Of a stretch of DNA of 64,000 nt, positions 18,901 to 27,569 are shown piece by piece. The number at the start of each line of letters is the position of its first letter. Within the stretch, counting starts at the first letter, position 1. The notes under the pieces are model-generated. The model was not told the origin of the DNA and did not search any database. It saw only the letters and a list, made by a program, of their open reading frames with translations. A program made the position numbers and the translations under genes. The stretch comes from Lysobacter lycopersici (lineage in GTDB: Bacteria > Pseudomonadota > Gammaproteobacteria > Xanthomonadales > Xanthomonadaceae). The stretch lies in the NCBI RefSeq assembly GCF_007556775.1, contig NZ_CP041742.1, forward strand, positions 1,936,001 through 2,000,000, written 5' to 3'.

Positions 18901-19876
18901 GGTCCAGCGCCGTGCTGTTCGCGCGCAGGTGCCAGGTCGGCGCGTCCTTGTCCCCGCGCAGGGTCAGCGTCGCGCGCGTCGGTGCCGGCACGCGGCCGGC
19001 GATGGCGACATCCATCCGCGACAGATCGCCCTTCGCCACCAGCCCGAGCCGCGGTGCGGTGCGTCCCCCGGGCGCGGGCAGCACCGCGGTGGCGACGAGG
19101 TCGCTGCGGTAATCGTCGCGCGGCAGGTAATCGCCGTGCGCGGTGAACACGCCGCGGTCGCTGTCCACGCGCAGGTGTTCGACGTGCAGTTTCCCCGCGC
19201 CTGCATCGAGCCCGCCGCGCGCGCTGCGGATGTCGACGAGCGGTTCGCCTTCCTGCAGTACTTCCAGGTCGTCGATGCGGATCGCGCGCGCCTGCAATGC
19301 CAGCGGCGGCGCGATGTTCGGCAATACGTCCGGCCAGGTCGGCAGTTCGAAGGGCTTGTCGCTGCGCGGCAGGTTCAGCGTCGCGCCGCGCAGGTCGAGC
19401 GCGTCGAGGCGCAGGCGCTTGCCGAACAGCGGGCGGATCGCCGGATCGACCACCACCGTGTCGGCGTCGAACGCGATCCGGCCCATCGCGCAGCTGGCGT
19501 TCTTCGTCGGCACGCAATCCGGATCGCGCTGGCGCGGCATCGAAAAATGCACGCCGTGCAGGGTCATCGGCCCCGAAGCCGGGCCCTCCGCCGATTTCCA
19601 CGTCAGTTCGCTGCCGGCGGGCAGGCGTGCGGCGATCTGCCGCAGCAGCACATCGCGGCCGCCGATCGTCATCAGCAGCCAGTACAGCAGCAGCGCGACG
19701 CCGACGACGATCGCGAGCGTGCCGAGCCCGCTGCGCAGCGCGACCTTGCGTTGCCGTTTTTTCCGCAGTGCGCGCAGTTCGGCGATGTGCGCTTCGCGCT
19801 GCGCGTCGCTCGCGTCGTCGGGCAGCGGATCGAGTCCGTAGCGGCGATAACGCGCGTAGCGTTCGCGCCAGTTCAT
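15953..19876 (-). CDS. tamB: Translocation and assembly module inner-membrane subunit TamB
   Basis: A 1307-residue protein. TamB spans the periplasm from an inner-membrane anchor as a long beta-taco and works with TamA in outer-membrane protein assembly and phospholipid transport. A basic cytoplasmic start is followed by one membrane helix at about 50-70, then more than a thousand residues of repetitive short beta strands (AsmA/DUF490 type). The conserved DUF490 end follows, with LSYLALGRPLDS, GLIASELGSRLGLDD and KYLSPKLYVGYGVSL. Length fits the family (E. coli 1259). It lies downstream of tamA on the same strand, 180 bp away, with a repeat between them. Confidence 0.93.
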   Translation of the reverse strand: MNWRERYARYRRYGLDPLPDDASDAQREAHIAELRALRKKRQRKVALRSGLGTLAIVVGVALLLYWLLMTIGGRDVLLRQIAARLPAGSELTWKSAEGPASGPMTLHGVHFSMPRQRDPDCVPTKNASCAMGRIAFDADTVVVDPAIRPLFGKRLRLDALDLRGATLNLPRSDKPFELPTWPDVLPNIAPPLALQARAIRIDDLEVLQEGEPLVDIRSARGGLDAGAGKLHVEHLRVDSDRGVFTAHGDYLPRDDYRSDLVATAVLPAPGGRTAPRLGLVAKGDLSRMDVAIAGRVPAPTRATLTLRGDKDAPTWHLRANSTALDPSLLTGSGEASTPFAFDLQADGVGGNANVRGNVQQGDFRATLQPSKLGLEDRLLRAKPLVLDVFDGRVTANGYADLRDPEKAALKFAVNARGLQWRSEDGATQVRGDADFGLAGKPELWAAIGNAKLQRGRDRADIRLDGIGDRDGVRIRALQATMPQGRLDATGTLAWAPNLAWKADATLAGFDPGYFAPDWPGAISGKLQSNGQVRDSGSLLAHVDARQLGGTLRKRALSGRGTFDIDGDNYSGDVALALGASRVDARGRIASTMQVDANFAPLQLDDLLPDGRGTLRGTLQLRGARNAPDVAVDMNGSGVAFGDYRAEHFAAKGRLPWKAGDGALALDAQGLQLGLPFADLRANLRGAIERLRFDADARGDIGTIALQGDANRQGARWQGTLAALRFDPAKGANWVLQQPTRWSWDGNNGALSRSCLASNAGGSLCADADWPRRGANVQGEALPLALLVPYLPERSDGRPWLLNGDIALDARVVAAGNAWRGNATLTSTNGGLRNSARARRDFVGYRDLKLDASFDPQRIDAKLGALLHGNMGNDDGRIDAHVATGWDEFAPLSGEVKVNTDELTWMELFSPDIVEPTGKLDADLRLAGTRAAPMVGGEGRLQDFATELPSLGIALSQGDVQLQAQADGNARIVGSVHSGDGVLHVDGTLGWRNQDTPLVLNLRGENVLVAETRQLRAVANPDVAVRYRAGDPLQVSGTVTIPEADINLERLDEGVSASEDVVVLDPVDPKREAPSRLDLDLALVMGEDVNIKGFGLVGTLDGSLRVRAVPGREMRGSGALDVAGRYTAYGQKLDITRGRLLWSNTPVGDPILDVRAERVVGDVTAGIKVEGRASAPRATVYSDPAKSESEALSYLALGRPLDSLSGDEARQLGAAKSALNAGTGLIASELGSRLGLDDAGVTESRALGSDVLSVGKYLSPKLYVGYGVSLLGTGQVMMLKYLLRKGFDIQIESSTVENRASVNWRKEK

Positions 19877-19900
19877 GGGCGGGTACCGGTCGAGGCCACG

Positions 19901-20010
19901 CCGTTCGTCCTGAGCGTAGGGGCGAAGCCCCGAAGTCGAAGGACGAATCCATTGCCGCGCGCGTGTTTCGACTTCGCGAAGCTGCGCTTCGCTACGCTCA
20001 ACACGAACGG
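19901..20010. repeat. Paired inverted repeat element between tamA and tamB
   Basis: Two related copies face each other: left 19901-19947 (CCGTTCGTCCTGAGCGTAGG onward) and right 19966-20010 (ending CTACGCTCAACACGAACGG). Each copy can also fold on itself. The same element is found at 22466-22548. It fills most of the 180 bp between tamA and tamB, so it sits inside a probable operon. Confidence 0.75.
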
Positions 20011-20056
20011 AATCATGAAATCGCGCCAGTTCACATCCATGCCCCCGTGCACGGTT

Positions 20057-21949
20057 TCATAAATCGGCACCGATGTTGAGGCCGATGGTGAACGGCGAAT
20101 CCGGGTCGTCGAGGCCGCGCGCGAGGTCGATGCGCACCGGTCCCACCGGCGAACGCCAGCGCAGGCCGATGCCGACGCCGGTGTGCATGTCGGGCGAGGT
20201 GCCGTCGAAGGCGCTGCCGCTGTCGACGAACACCGCCGCGCCCCACGGGCCCTTGAAGTAGCGTTCGTATTCCACGCTGCCGACGACGACGTTGGAGGCG
20301 CCGGTGTAGTAGAAGCCGTGGTCGGTTTCCACCCGCGGGCCGATCTCGTGCCAGCCGTAGCCGCGCACGCTGCGGTCGCCGCCGGCGTAGAAGCGCAGGC
20401 TGGGCGGCAGGTCGAGCAGTTCGCCGCTGAAGGTGTGGCCGAGTTCGCCACGCACGATCAGGCGACTGACCGCATCGAAGCCGTGGAACCACGACGCGGT
20501 CGCATCCACCTGCGCGAAGGTCGTGCCGTAGTCGCTGCCGCCGCGGCCGCCGCGCAGCATCAGGGTGCCGCCGGCACCGCGGCGCGGGGCGAGGCGGTTG
20601 TCGACGTCGACGTATTCCGCGCTCAGCGACGGATACACGAAGCTGGCGTAGCGGAAGGCGATCGGCGCCATCGCGCCGTCGCCGTCGTCGGCCACGTTGT
20701 AGGCCCAGCGTTCGCGCAGCGCGTGCATCGCGGCGACGAGGTTGAGGTAGTCGTTGTACTGGCCGCTGCGGCTGGCGACGAATTCCACGCGCCGGCTGTT
20801 GACGTAGTCGTCCTGGATGTCGGCGGCCTGCAGGCTGGCGGTGTACCAGCCGTCGAGCCATGCGAACGCGGGCACGCGGTACTGCAGCGTCAACACCTTG
20901 CGCTTGTTCGCATAGTCGACCTGGGCCAGCGCCTTGTGCCCGCGCGAATTGAGGTAGCGGCGCTCGACGCCGAAGCGCACGCCCGGCCCGCTCACGGTGC
21001 CGTAACTCAGGCCGGCGCTGTAGATGCTGCGCGGCGCCGGGGTCAGGTCCACCTGCACCGGCACGCGCAAGTCGTCGGCGTCCTCGGGTTTCGACGACAC
21101 GTCGACCACGCCGAAATAATCCAGCGCGACCAGCGAGCGGCGCAGGCGGTCGAGTTCGGCTTCGTCGTAGGGGTCGCCCGGCGTCCAGTGCACCAGCTTG
21201 CGCAGCAGCTTGTCGCGGATGATCTTCTTCGGCGTTTGCGAGAACGCGGCGTCGCCGAGCAGGTGGCGTTCGCCGCTGCTCCAGCGCAGGTCGATGTCTG
21301 CGGCATGCTCGGCGCGCGTGACTTCGACCCGGTGCGAGGAGAAATCCGCATCGAAATATCCGTGCGCGGCCAGTGCGCGGCTGACCTGCGACTTGCTGGA
21401 TTCGTACAGGGCGTGGTCGAGCACCGCGCCGGGCCTGGGCACGAACGCATCCAGCGCGGCGCGCACGGTCCTGTCGCCCGCGCCGGCGCCGTCCACGCCG
21501 ACGTTGAAGCCGCGCACGCGCACCGGTTCGCCGAGTTCCACGCGGATCGACACCGACAACGTGCGGTTCGCGCGTGCCGCGCGCGCTTCGGGAGTCGGAG
21601 CCGCCGCATCCGCCGCGGCGGGCGTCGTTGCCGGGGCGGTCGCATCGTCCGCGCCTTCCGGCGCGCTGCGGTCGCTGCGCTGCACCGTGATCGTCGGCGA
21701 GTAGTAGCCGAAGGGTTCCAGCGCCTCGCGGGTTTCGGCTTCCGCCTCGCGCAGCAGGTAGCCGAGGCGGCGGCCGCTGACGTCCTTGCCGACCGCATCG
21801 CCGAGCGACAGCGAGACGCGCACGTTCTCGACCATCTCCGGATCGGCGAGGCCGCCGATGTCGACCTTGGTCACCGTGATCGCCTGCGCCGGGATGGCCA
21901 CTGCGCAACACAGGAGCAGCAGCGGCAGGCGGAGGGGGGAAGGGCGCAT
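20057..21949 (-). CDS. tamA: Translocation and assembly module outer-membrane subunit TamA
   Basis: A 630-residue Omp85-family protein. A signal peptide (first about 23 residues, cut near AQA) precedes three POTRA-like domains and a 16-strand beta-barrel. The barrel carries family motifs including GGDRSVRGYGWHEIGP and the terminal GLRWRSPVGPVRIDLA, ending in a hydrophobic strand. With TamB it assembles certain outer-membrane proteins. An alanine/proline-rich insertion at about 95-130 (DDATAPATTPAAADAAAPTP) interrupts the early POTRA region and is longer than in E. coli TamA. The start at 21949 gives a good signal peptide; a frame to 21976 adds only nine residues. Confidence 0.93.
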   Translation of the reverse strand: MRPSPLRLPLLLLCCAVAIPAQAITVTKVDIGGLADPEMVENVRVSLSLGDAVGKDVSGRRLGYLLREAEAETREALEPFGYYSPTITVQRSDRSAPEGADDATAPATTPAAADAAAPTPEARAARANRTLSVSIRVELGEPVRVRGFNVGVDGAGAGDRTVRAALDAFVPRPGAVLDHALYESSKSQVSRALAAHGYFDADFSSHRVEVTRAEHAADIDLRWSSGERHLLGDAAFSQTPKKIIRDKLLRKLVHWTPGDPYDEAELDRLRRSLVALDYFGVVDVSSKPEDADDLRVPVQVDLTPAPRSIYSAGLSYGTVSGPGVRFGVERRYLNSRGHKALAQVDYANKRKVLTLQYRVPAFAWLDGWYTASLQAADIQDDYVNSRRVEFVASRSGQYNDYLNLVAAMHALRERWAYNVADDGDGAMAPIAFRYASFVYPSLSAEYVDVDNRLAPRRGAGGTLMLRGGRGGSDYGTTFAQVDATASWFHGFDAVSRLIVRGELGHTFSGELLDLPPSLRFYAGGDRSVRGYGWHEIGPRVETDHGFYYTGASNVVVGSVEYERYFKGPWGAAVFVDSGSAFDGTSPDMHTGVGIGLRWRSPVGPVRIDLARGLDDPDSPFTIGLNIGADL

Positions 21950-22002
21950 CGGCGCAGGATAGCCGTCGCGCGTCAACGCGCGATTAACCTTCGCGAACGC
22001 GT

Positions 22003-22419
22003 TCAGCGCGGCAACTGTTTCGGCGACAGCGTCCGCGGCACGTCGGTCGCGCCGAGGCCGAGCTTGAGCGCGATGTTTTCCCAGCCGGCCGGCGTCTGGA
22101 CGTAGATGTAGGCGAGGTCGATGCCGGTGCCATCGAGTTCGATTTCCCAGTACGTGCGTCCCTCGCCGTCGGCGTAGGGTCGTGCGTTGGCGCGATCGTC
22201 CCAGACCCGGGCGATACCCAGGTCGTGGACTTCGATCGCAGTCGCCCGTGCATCGCCGCAGGGCGCGCAGAACGCTTGGACCTCGCGCGGGGAACGGTCG
22301 AGCGCATCGAGCGCGGCCATGGCCTGTTTCAGGTCGAGGTAGGCGAACTGGTCGGCGCTGGCGGCGAATGGCAGCAGCGCGAGGAGCGCGGCGAATGTGA
22401 TGGCGAGGCGGTTCGGCAT
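22003..22419 (-). CDS. Secreted hypothetical protein
   Basis: A 138-residue protein with a clear signal peptide (MPNRLAITFAALLALLPFAA, cut near ASA). The mature part has a CAPCGD cysteine pair near residue 52 and regular strands (TAIEVHDLGIARVW, YWEIELDGTGIDLAYIYVQT), suggesting a small periplasmic beta-protein with a disulphide. I recognise no family. It lies between glyS and tamA on the same strand, but a repeat element separates it from glyS. Confidence 0.65.
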   Translation of the reverse strand: MPNRLAITFAALLALLPFAASADQFAYLDLKQAMAALDALDRSPREVQAFCAPCGDARATAIEVHDLGIARVWDDRANARPYADGEGRTYWEIELDGTGIDLAYIYVQTPAGWENIALKLGLGATDVPRTLSPKQLPR

Positions 22420-22465
22420 GGTCGGAGGATAGCGGTTCTGCAGGAAAGGGCGATCCACCCAGTCA

Positions 22466-22548
22466 CCGTTCGTCCTGAGCGTAGCGCAGCGAAGTCGAAG
22501 GACGGCCCTTCGACTTCGGTGCTTCGCACCTACGCTCAGGGCGAACGG
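22466..22548. repeat. Paired inverted repeat element downstream of glyS
   Basis: Second copy of the element at 19901-20010: the left unit begins CCGTTCGTCCTGAGCG at 22466 and the right unit (from 22506) ends TACGCTCAGGGCGAACGG. The arms are inverted relative to each other and share the inner core GAAGTCGAAGGAC / CCTTCGACTTC. It starts 7 bp after the glyS stop codon, so it may also act as a transcript end. Confidence 0.75.
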
Positions 22549-22554
22549 AATCCT

Positions 22555-24663
22555 TCAGGCCGACAAATGCTCGATCGCGGCGACGCTGCCGAGGCGGTCG
22601 GCGAGGCGCTTGAGCAGGGCGAGGCGGTTGCGGCGCAGCGCTTCGTCGTCGACGTTCACCATCACCTGGTCGAAGAAGGCATCGACCTGCGGCCGCAGCC
22701 GGGCGAGGTGGGCGAGCGCGTCGACGTAGTCGCCGTGCGCCAGCGCGTGGCCGGTTTCGCCGTAGACCGCTTCCACCGCTTCGGCCAGGGCGAGTTCGGC
22801 CGGTTCGCGCAGGAGATCGGCGTCTTCGACCTGCGGAATCTCGTCCGTGGCCTTTTTCAGGATGTTGCCGATGCGCTTGTTGGCCGCAGCCAGCGCGGCG
22901 GCTTCTGGCAGTTGCGCGAAGGTGCCGATGGCGTCGATGCGGCGGTCGAAGTCGTAGAGCGAAGCGTCGACGATCATCCGGACGCGCGCTGCGACCGCTT
23001 CGAAATGTTGCGCAGGAACGCCCTTGTCGGCGTAGTAGCCACGAAGGCGGTCCAGGACGAACTCGAACAAATCGAGGTGGATCGTTTCGGTATTTCGATC
23101 CGCATGCGGCTGCACGCCTGCGGGCAAAAGCTCGACGGCCTTGTGGATCAGGCCGCGCGCGTTGAGTCCGAATCCACTCTCGATGATCGTCCGCGCCAGT
23201 CCCAGCGCATTGCGCCGCAGCGCGAACGGATCCTTGTTGCCGGTCGGCTTCAGCCCCGCGGCGAACCCGCCGGCAAGCGTGTCGAGGCGTTCGGCGATCG
23301 CGAGGACTTTCCCGAGCGGCGACAACGCGATGTCGTCGCCAGCGAAGCGCGGCTGGTAGGCCTCGTCGATGGCGAGCGCGACTTCGGCCGGTTCGTTCGC
23401 GGCTTTCGCGTAGTAACGGCCGGCGATGCCCTGCAGTTCCGGGAACTCGTTGACCATGCGGCTTTGCAGGTCGTTCTTGGCGAGCAGCGCAGAGCGCCTC
23501 GCCAGTTCCGGATCGACATTGACCTGCGGCGCGATGCTTTCCGCCAGCGCGGCGACGCGCTCGGCCTTGTCTTTGACGCTGCCGAGCTTGGCTTGGTACG
23601 TCACGGTCGCGAGGCCCGCGCCCATCGCTTCGAGACCCTGCTTCAGGTCTTCGTCGAAGAAGAACTTCGCGTCGGCGAAGCGTGGGCGAATCACGCGTTC
23701 GTAACCCTTGCGGATTTCGCCCGCATCCTTGGATTCGACATTCGCGATGCCGATGAAATGCTCGGTGAGCTTGCCGCCGGCATCGAGCACCGGGAAGAAC
23801 TTCTGGTTTGCTTCCATCGTCGCGACCAGCGCTTCCTGCGGCACCGCGAGGAATTCGCGTTCGAACGCGCAGGCGACCGCCACCGGCCACTCGTTGAGGC
23901 AGTTCACCTGTTCGAGGTTGTCGTCATCGATGCGCGCGACGCCGCCGGCCTGCTTCGCGGCCGCGTTCACCTCGGCGACGATGCGTGCGCGGCGTTCCTC
24001 GACATCGACCAGCACGTGCGCGCTGCGCAGCGCGTCGACGTAATCGTTCGGATGGCCGATCCACACCGGCTTGTCGTGCAGGAAACGGTGGCCGCGGCTC
24101 ATGCGGTCGGCGCGCACGCCGAACAGTTCCGCATCGACCACGTCCTCGCCCAGCAGCAGCACCAGCCAATGCACCGGCCGCGCGAAGGCGTAATCGTGGT
24201 CGCCCCAGCGCATCGGCTTGGGAATCGGCATCGCGGCGATGGCTTCGCGCAGCACCTCCGGCAGCAATTCCGAAGTCTTCGCGCCGGATTTGGTCGAACG
24301 ATGCACGAAGCGTTCGCCCTTGGCGTCCGAAAGTTTTTCGAGCTGCGTCCACTCGACGCCGGCTTTCGCCGCGAAACCTTCCAGCGCCCTGGTCGGCTTG
24401 CCATCGGCATCGAGCGCGATGTTGAGATAGGGGCCGAGCACTTCGGACGCCTGTTCCGGCTGTTCGGTCGCGACGCCCGGCAGCAGCACCGCGATGCGGC
24501 GCGGCGAATAGAGCGGTTTCGCATCGCCGCGTTCGACCGCGATGCCGCGCTTTTCCAGCGCCGCGAGCACGCCGTCGAAGAAGGCCTGCGCAAGCCCGGG
24601 CAGGGCCTTGACCGGGAGTTCCTCGGTGCCGAGTTCGATCAGGAGCGGTTGTGTCGCGGTCAT
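22555..24663 (-). CDS. glyS: Glycine--tRNA ligase beta subunit
   Basis: A 702-residue protein, close to E. coli GlyS (689). The beta subunit binds tRNA-Gly and joins GlyQ in the heterotetrameric enzyme that charges glycine. The N-terminus [18 protein letters not shown] is the family signature, and the C-terminal anticodon-binding domain (ending near [19 protein letters not shown]) is complete. The ATG at 24663 was taken rather than 24693 because it puts the conserved start at the usual place and the extra upstream residues are only lysine-rich. It follows glyQ on the same strand across a 90-bp gap filled by a repeat. Confidence 0.96.
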   Translation of the reverse strand: MTATQPLLIELGTEELPVKALPGLAQAFFDGVLAALEKRGIAVERGDAKPLYSPRRIAVLLPGVATEQPEQASEVLGPYLNIALDADGKPTRALEGFAAKAGVEWTQLEKLSDAKGERFVHRSTKSGAKTSELLPEVLREAIAAMPIPKPMRWGDHDYAFARPVHWLVLLLGEDVVDAELFGVRADRMSRGHRFLHDKPVWIGHPNDYVDALRSAHVLVDVEERRARIVAEVNAAAKQAGGVARIDDDNLEQVNCLNEWPVAVACAFEREFLAVPQEALVATMEANQKFFPVLDAGGKLTEHFIGIANVESKDAGEIRKGYERVIRPRFADAKFFFDEDLKQGLEAMGAGLATVTYQAKLGSVKDKAERVAALAESIAPQVNVDPELARRSALLAKNDLQSRMVNEFPELQGIAGRYYAKAANEPAEVALAIDEAYQPRFAGDDIALSPLGKVLAIAERLDTLAGGFAAGLKPTGNKDPFALRRNALGLARTIIESGFGLNARGLIHKAVELLPAGVQPHADRNTETIHLDLFEFVLDRLRGYYADKGVPAQHFEAVAARVRMIVDASLYDFDRRIDAIGTFAQLPEAAALAAANKRIGNILKKATDEIPQVEDADLLREPAELALAEAVEAVYGETGHALAHGDYVDALAHLARLRPQVDAFFDQVMVNVDDEALRRNRLALLKRLADRLGSVAAIEHLSA

Positions 24664-24687
24664 GCGGGGCGCCTTGGCTTTTTTGCT

Positions 24688-24768
24688 CGTCATTCCGGCG
24701 AAAGCCGGAATCCAGTGGTTGCTCTTAGCAGGATCGAAAGCTGGATCCCGGCCTACGCCGGGATGACG
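24688..24768. repeat. Inverted pair of 28-bp hairpin repeats overlapping the glyQ 3' end
   Basis: Left unit 24688-24715 (CGTCATTCCGGCGAAAGCCG onward) and right unit 24741-24768 are near-reverse-complements of each other, and each is itself a hairpin. The type is widespread in proteobacterial genomes. The right unit runs into glyQ and supplies its last codons and TAG stop. Confidence 0.8.
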
Positions 24769-25679
24769 GCTTCAATATTCTTCAATCCCGGAAAACCCAA
24801 TTTCTCGCGTTGCGCGAAGTAGGCCTTCGCCACCGCCTGCGCCAGCGCGCGCACGCGCAGGATGTAGCGCTGGCGTTCGGTCACGCTGATCGCGCGGCGC
24901 GCGTCGAGCAGGTTGAAACTGTGCGAAGCCTTGGTCACCTGTTCGTAGGCCGGCAGCGGCAGCCCGAGTTCGACCAGCTTCATCGCCTCTGCTTCGCAGG
25001 CGTCGAAGCGGTGGAACAGTTCGGCGACATCCGCGTGCTCGAAGTTGTAGGCGCTCTGTTCGACTTCGTTCTGGTGGTAGACGTCGCCGTAGGTGATCGG
25101 CGTGCCGTCCGGCCCATGCGTCCAGACGAGATCGAACACGTTGTCGCAGTTCTGCAGGTACATGCAGAGCCGTTCCAGGCCATACGTGATCTCGCCGAGC
25201 ACCGGGCGGCATTCGAGGCCGCCGGCCTGCTGGAAGTAGGTGAATTGGGTGACTTCCATGCCGTTCAACCACACTTCCCAGCCCAGTCCCCAGGCGCCGA
25301 GCGTCGGCGATTCCCAGTTGTCCTCGACCAGGCGCAGGTCGTGCACCAGCGGATCGATGCCTAGCGCCTTCAGCGATTCGAAATACAGCTCGACGATGTT
25401 GTCGGGCGAAGGCTTCATCGCCACCTGATACTGGTAGTAGCGCTGCAGGCGGTTGGGGTTCTCGCCGTAGCGGCCGTCGGTGGGGCGGCGGCAGGGTTGC
25501 ACGTAGGCGGCGTTCCACGGCTCCGGGCCGAGCGCGCGCAGGAAGGTGGCCGGATGGAAGGTGCCGGCGCCGACCTCTAGGTCCAGCGGCTGGACCAGCA
25601 CGCAGCCTTGGTCGGCCCAATAGGCATTCAGGCGCTGGATGAGCTGTTGGAAGGTGATTGCAACGCGGTCGGCGGGCAT
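24753..25679 (-). CDS. glyQ: Glycine--tRNA ligase alpha subunit
   Basis: A 308-residue class II catalytic subunit of bacterial tetrameric glycyl-tRNA synthetase, activating glycine with ATP. The start [17 protein letters not shown] and the core [20 protein letters not shown] are characteristic, as are the later motifs [12 protein letters not shown] and EITYGLERL. Length matches the family (about 300). The final residues (AVIPA and the TAG) are encoded inside a dispersed hairpin repeat, so the natural end may have been replaced. It is divergent from the glutamine amidotransferase-like gene and precedes glyS on the same strand. Confidence 0.96.
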   Translation of the reverse strand: MPADRVAITFQQLIQRLNAYWADQGCVLVQPLDLEVGAGTFHPATFLRALGPEPWNAAYVQPCRRPTDGRYGENPNRLQRYYQYQVAMKPSPDNIVELYFESLKALGIDPLVHDLRLVEDNWESPTLGAWGLGWEVWLNGMEVTQFTYFQQAGGLECRPVLGEITYGLERLCMYLQNCDNVFDLVWTHGPDGTPITYGDVYHQNEVEQSAYNFEHADVAELFHRFDACEAEAMKLVELGLPLPAYEQVTKASHSFNLLDARRAISVTERQRYILRVRALAQAVAKAYFAQREKLGFPGLKNIEAVIPA

Positions 25680-25706
25680 GGCAAGGCCGGGAAATGCACT
25701 TTCGCT

Positions 25707-25712
25707 AGTATA
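25707..25712 (-). promoter_or_regulatory. Candidate -10 box for glyQ
   Basis: On the minus strand the sequence TATACT lies 27 bp before the glyQ start codon in the 70-bp divergent gap, an A/T-rich spot in otherwise GC-rich DNA. No good -35 hexamer is evident, so the call is tentative. The same bases read on the plus strand (TATAAG) could serve the opposite gene. Confidence 0.35.
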
Positions 25713-25749
25713 AGTGGCGCGTCCTTTCGTCCCGCACCGCCGCCGCCAG

Positions 25750-26466
25750 ATGTCCGCGCCATTCCTGATCCTCGAAACCGGGCAACCGGTCGCCTCGATG
25801 CGCCGCCACGGCGGTTTCCCGCACTGGATCCGCGTCGCCGCCGGGCTGGCCCGCGACGAAGCGGTGGTGGTGGACGTGGAACACGGCAGCGAACTGCCTT
25901 CGCGCGACGGGTTCGCCGGCACGATCGTCACCGGCTCGGGCGCGATGGTCACCGAGCGCGCCGACTGGAGCGAGCGCAGCGCCGAATGGCTGCGCGAAGC
26001 CGCGCATGCCGGCATGCCGCTGCTCGGCATCTGCTACGGCCACCAGTTGCTCGCGCACGCACTGGGCGGTGAAGTCGGCTACCACCCCGACGGCCGCGAA
26101 ATGGGCACGGTCGAACTCGACCTGCAGCCGCCGGCCGCGGACGATCCGCTGTTCGCCGGCCTGCCGCAGCGCTTCCCGGCGCAGGCCACGCACCTGCAGT
26201 CGGTGCTGCGGCCGCCCGCGGGCGCGACCGTGCTCGCGCGTTCGGTCCACGACGCCTGCCACGCCTTCCGCTGGGGCGAGGCTGCGTGGGGTTTGCAGTT
26301 CCATCCCGAGTTCAGCGCCACCCACATGCGCGGTTACGTGAATGCGCGCGAGGAAGCATTGCGCGAGGAAGGCCGTTGCCCGAGGCGGCTATCGCGTACC
26401 ATTTCCGCGACGCCGCAGGCGCGGCGCGTGCTGCGGCGCTTCGTGCGCCATGCACGCGGACATTGA
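25750..26466 (+). CDS. Class I glutamine amidotransferase (GMP synthase-like)
   Basis: A 238-residue stand-alone class I glutamine amidotransferase domain. The nucleophile is Cys95 in [12 protein letters not shown], and FHPEF supplies His185 and Glu187 of the triad. Such proteins release ammonia from glutamine or, in some subgroups, hydrolyse gamma-glutamyl compounds. It lacks the synthetase half of GuaA, so it is not GMP synthase itself. The start at 25750 ([12 protein letters not shown]) fits family starts. The next gene begins 22 bp downstream on the same strand. The acceptor substrate is unknown. Confidence 0.8.
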   Translation: MSAPFLILETGQPVASMRRHGGFPHWIRVAAGLARDEAVVVDVEHGSELPSRDGFAGTIVTGSGAMVTERADWSERSAEWLREAAHAGMPLLGICYGHQLLAHALGGEVGYHPDGREMGTVELDLQPPAADDPLFAGLPQRFPAQATHLQSVLRPPAGATVLARSVHDACHAFRWGEAAWGLQFHPEFSATHMRGYVNAREEALREEGRCPRRLSRTISATPQARRVLRRFVRHARGH

Positions 26467-26488
26467 CACCCCAGGGGAGAACGCGGGA

Positions 26489-27397
26489 ATGGAGATTCGC
26501 AGGCTGCCCATTGGGCAAGGCATCGCCTGGTTCAGGCAGGCCGCCAATCTTGGCGCATCCAACCCGAGGGCGGTGTTCGGCGCGGCGCTACTGTTGATCG
26601 CGACGCTCTACGCGGTGATGTTCGTCGCGATGCTGCCGATGATCGCGCGGCTGCAGCACCAGGAAATAGGCAGCATCCAGTCGTTGCTGAAATGGATGGT
26701 GCCGTTTTTCCTGGTCGTGATGTGGTTGACGCCGGTCCTGATCGGCGGGTTGATGCACGTCATCCGCGAATCCGAATCCGGTCGTCCGGCGCGTGCACGG
26801 GACGTGTACATCGCGTTCCGCGCCGGCAAGGCGTGGCGCCTGGCCTCGTTGGGGCTCGTGCAGATCGGGTTCGGGATCCTTGGCGGCATGCTGGTGACGG
26901 TATTGGCGGGCCAGAATTACTGGCACGACTACATGGCCGCGATGCAGGCCGCGATGAGCGGTTCGGTTCCGGTGATGCCGGAGCCGCAACACCCCGGCTT
27001 GTTGTTGCTGACGCAGTTGGTATTCAACTACTTCAGCTACGCGATCATGCTGTTGTCGATTCCGCTGATCCTGTTCTCGGGCCTGAGCTTCGGGCAGGCC
27101 ATCTCGGCGAGCTTTCGCGCTTCGTTGCGCAACTTCTTCCCGTACCTGTTCGCCGGCATCCTGTTCGTGCTGGCGATGATCGTTGCGGTGCTCATGATCA
27201 TGTTGGCCATGGTGGTGGCGCAGGTGGTGGGCAGTTTCCTGCACCCGGCGGTTGGCACGGCCCTGACCCTGGTGCTGTTTTTCGTCTTTGCGGCGATGGT
27301 GTTGGTGGTGCTGGTCGGCAGCGCATACCTGGCCTGGCGGGACACCTTCGAAGCCGCGGTGCAGGCGGTCGGACCCGCCGACCAGTTGCAGGCCTGA
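26489..27397 (+). CDS. BPSS1780-like polytopic membrane protein
   Basis: A 302-residue inner-membrane protein with six to seven hydrophobic helices, e.g. at about 30-52, 68-88, 120-142, 180-202 and 218-262. The N-terminal start MEIRRLPIGQGIAWFRQA and the pattern of long helices resemble the BPSS1780 family, whose role is unknown. A purine-rich ribosome site (CAGGGGAGA) lies before the ATG at 26489. It sits between the glutamine amidotransferase-like gene and a tiny membrane protein gene, with short gaps, so the three are probably one transcript. Confidence 0.7.
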   Translation: MEIRRLPIGQGIAWFRQAANLGASNPRAVFGAALLLIATLYAVMFVAMLPMIARLQHQEIGSIQSLLKWMVPFFLVVMWLTPVLIGGLMHVIRESESGRPARARDVYIAFRAGKAWRLASLGLVQIGFGILGGMLVTVLAGQNYWHDYMAAMQAAMSGSVPVMPEPQHPGLLLLTQLVFNYFSYAIMLLSIPLILFSGLSFGQAISASFRASLRNFFPYLFAGILFVLAMIVAVLMIMLAMVVAQVVGSFLHPAVGTALTLVLFFVFAAMVLVVLVGSAYLAWRDTFEAAVQAVGPADQLQA

Positions 27398-27400
27398 CGC

Positions 27401-27568
27401 ATGGAACACTTGAAAGCGCTGACCGCGCAGCAGTTGGCCATCGCCGCCTGCGGCGCGTTGATCGTCGCCGGCGTGTTGCTGTCGCACGACAACCGGCTGG
27501 GTTACGCGTTGTTCGCGCTCGCCGCGTTGTGCGGAATCGGCGCCTTCGCCAAGGCCAAGGGCCGCTGA
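27401..27568 (+). CDS. Small membrane protein (55 aa)
   Basis: A 55-residue reading frame, MEHLKALTAQQLAIAACG onward, beginning 3 bp after the stop of the preceding membrane protein gene. It has two short hydrophobic stretches (about 11-27 and 34-49) joined by a polar turn SHDNRLGY and ends in a basic tail AKAKGR, so it is probably a hairpin inner-membrane protein. Codon use and third-position GC agree with the neighbours, and the spacing suggests translational coupling. No family is recognised. It converges on the RDD gene with 1 bp between. Confidence 0.6.
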   Translation: MEHLKALTAQQLAIAACGALIVAGVLLSHDNRLGYALFALAALCGIGAFAKAKGR

Positions 27569-27569
27569 G

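Noticed and set aside
17237-20062. A plus-strand frame of 941 codons opposite tamB.
   Set aside because: Its composition (Arg, Gln, Val, Ala) is that of an antisense shadow, and tamB is well supported on the other strand.
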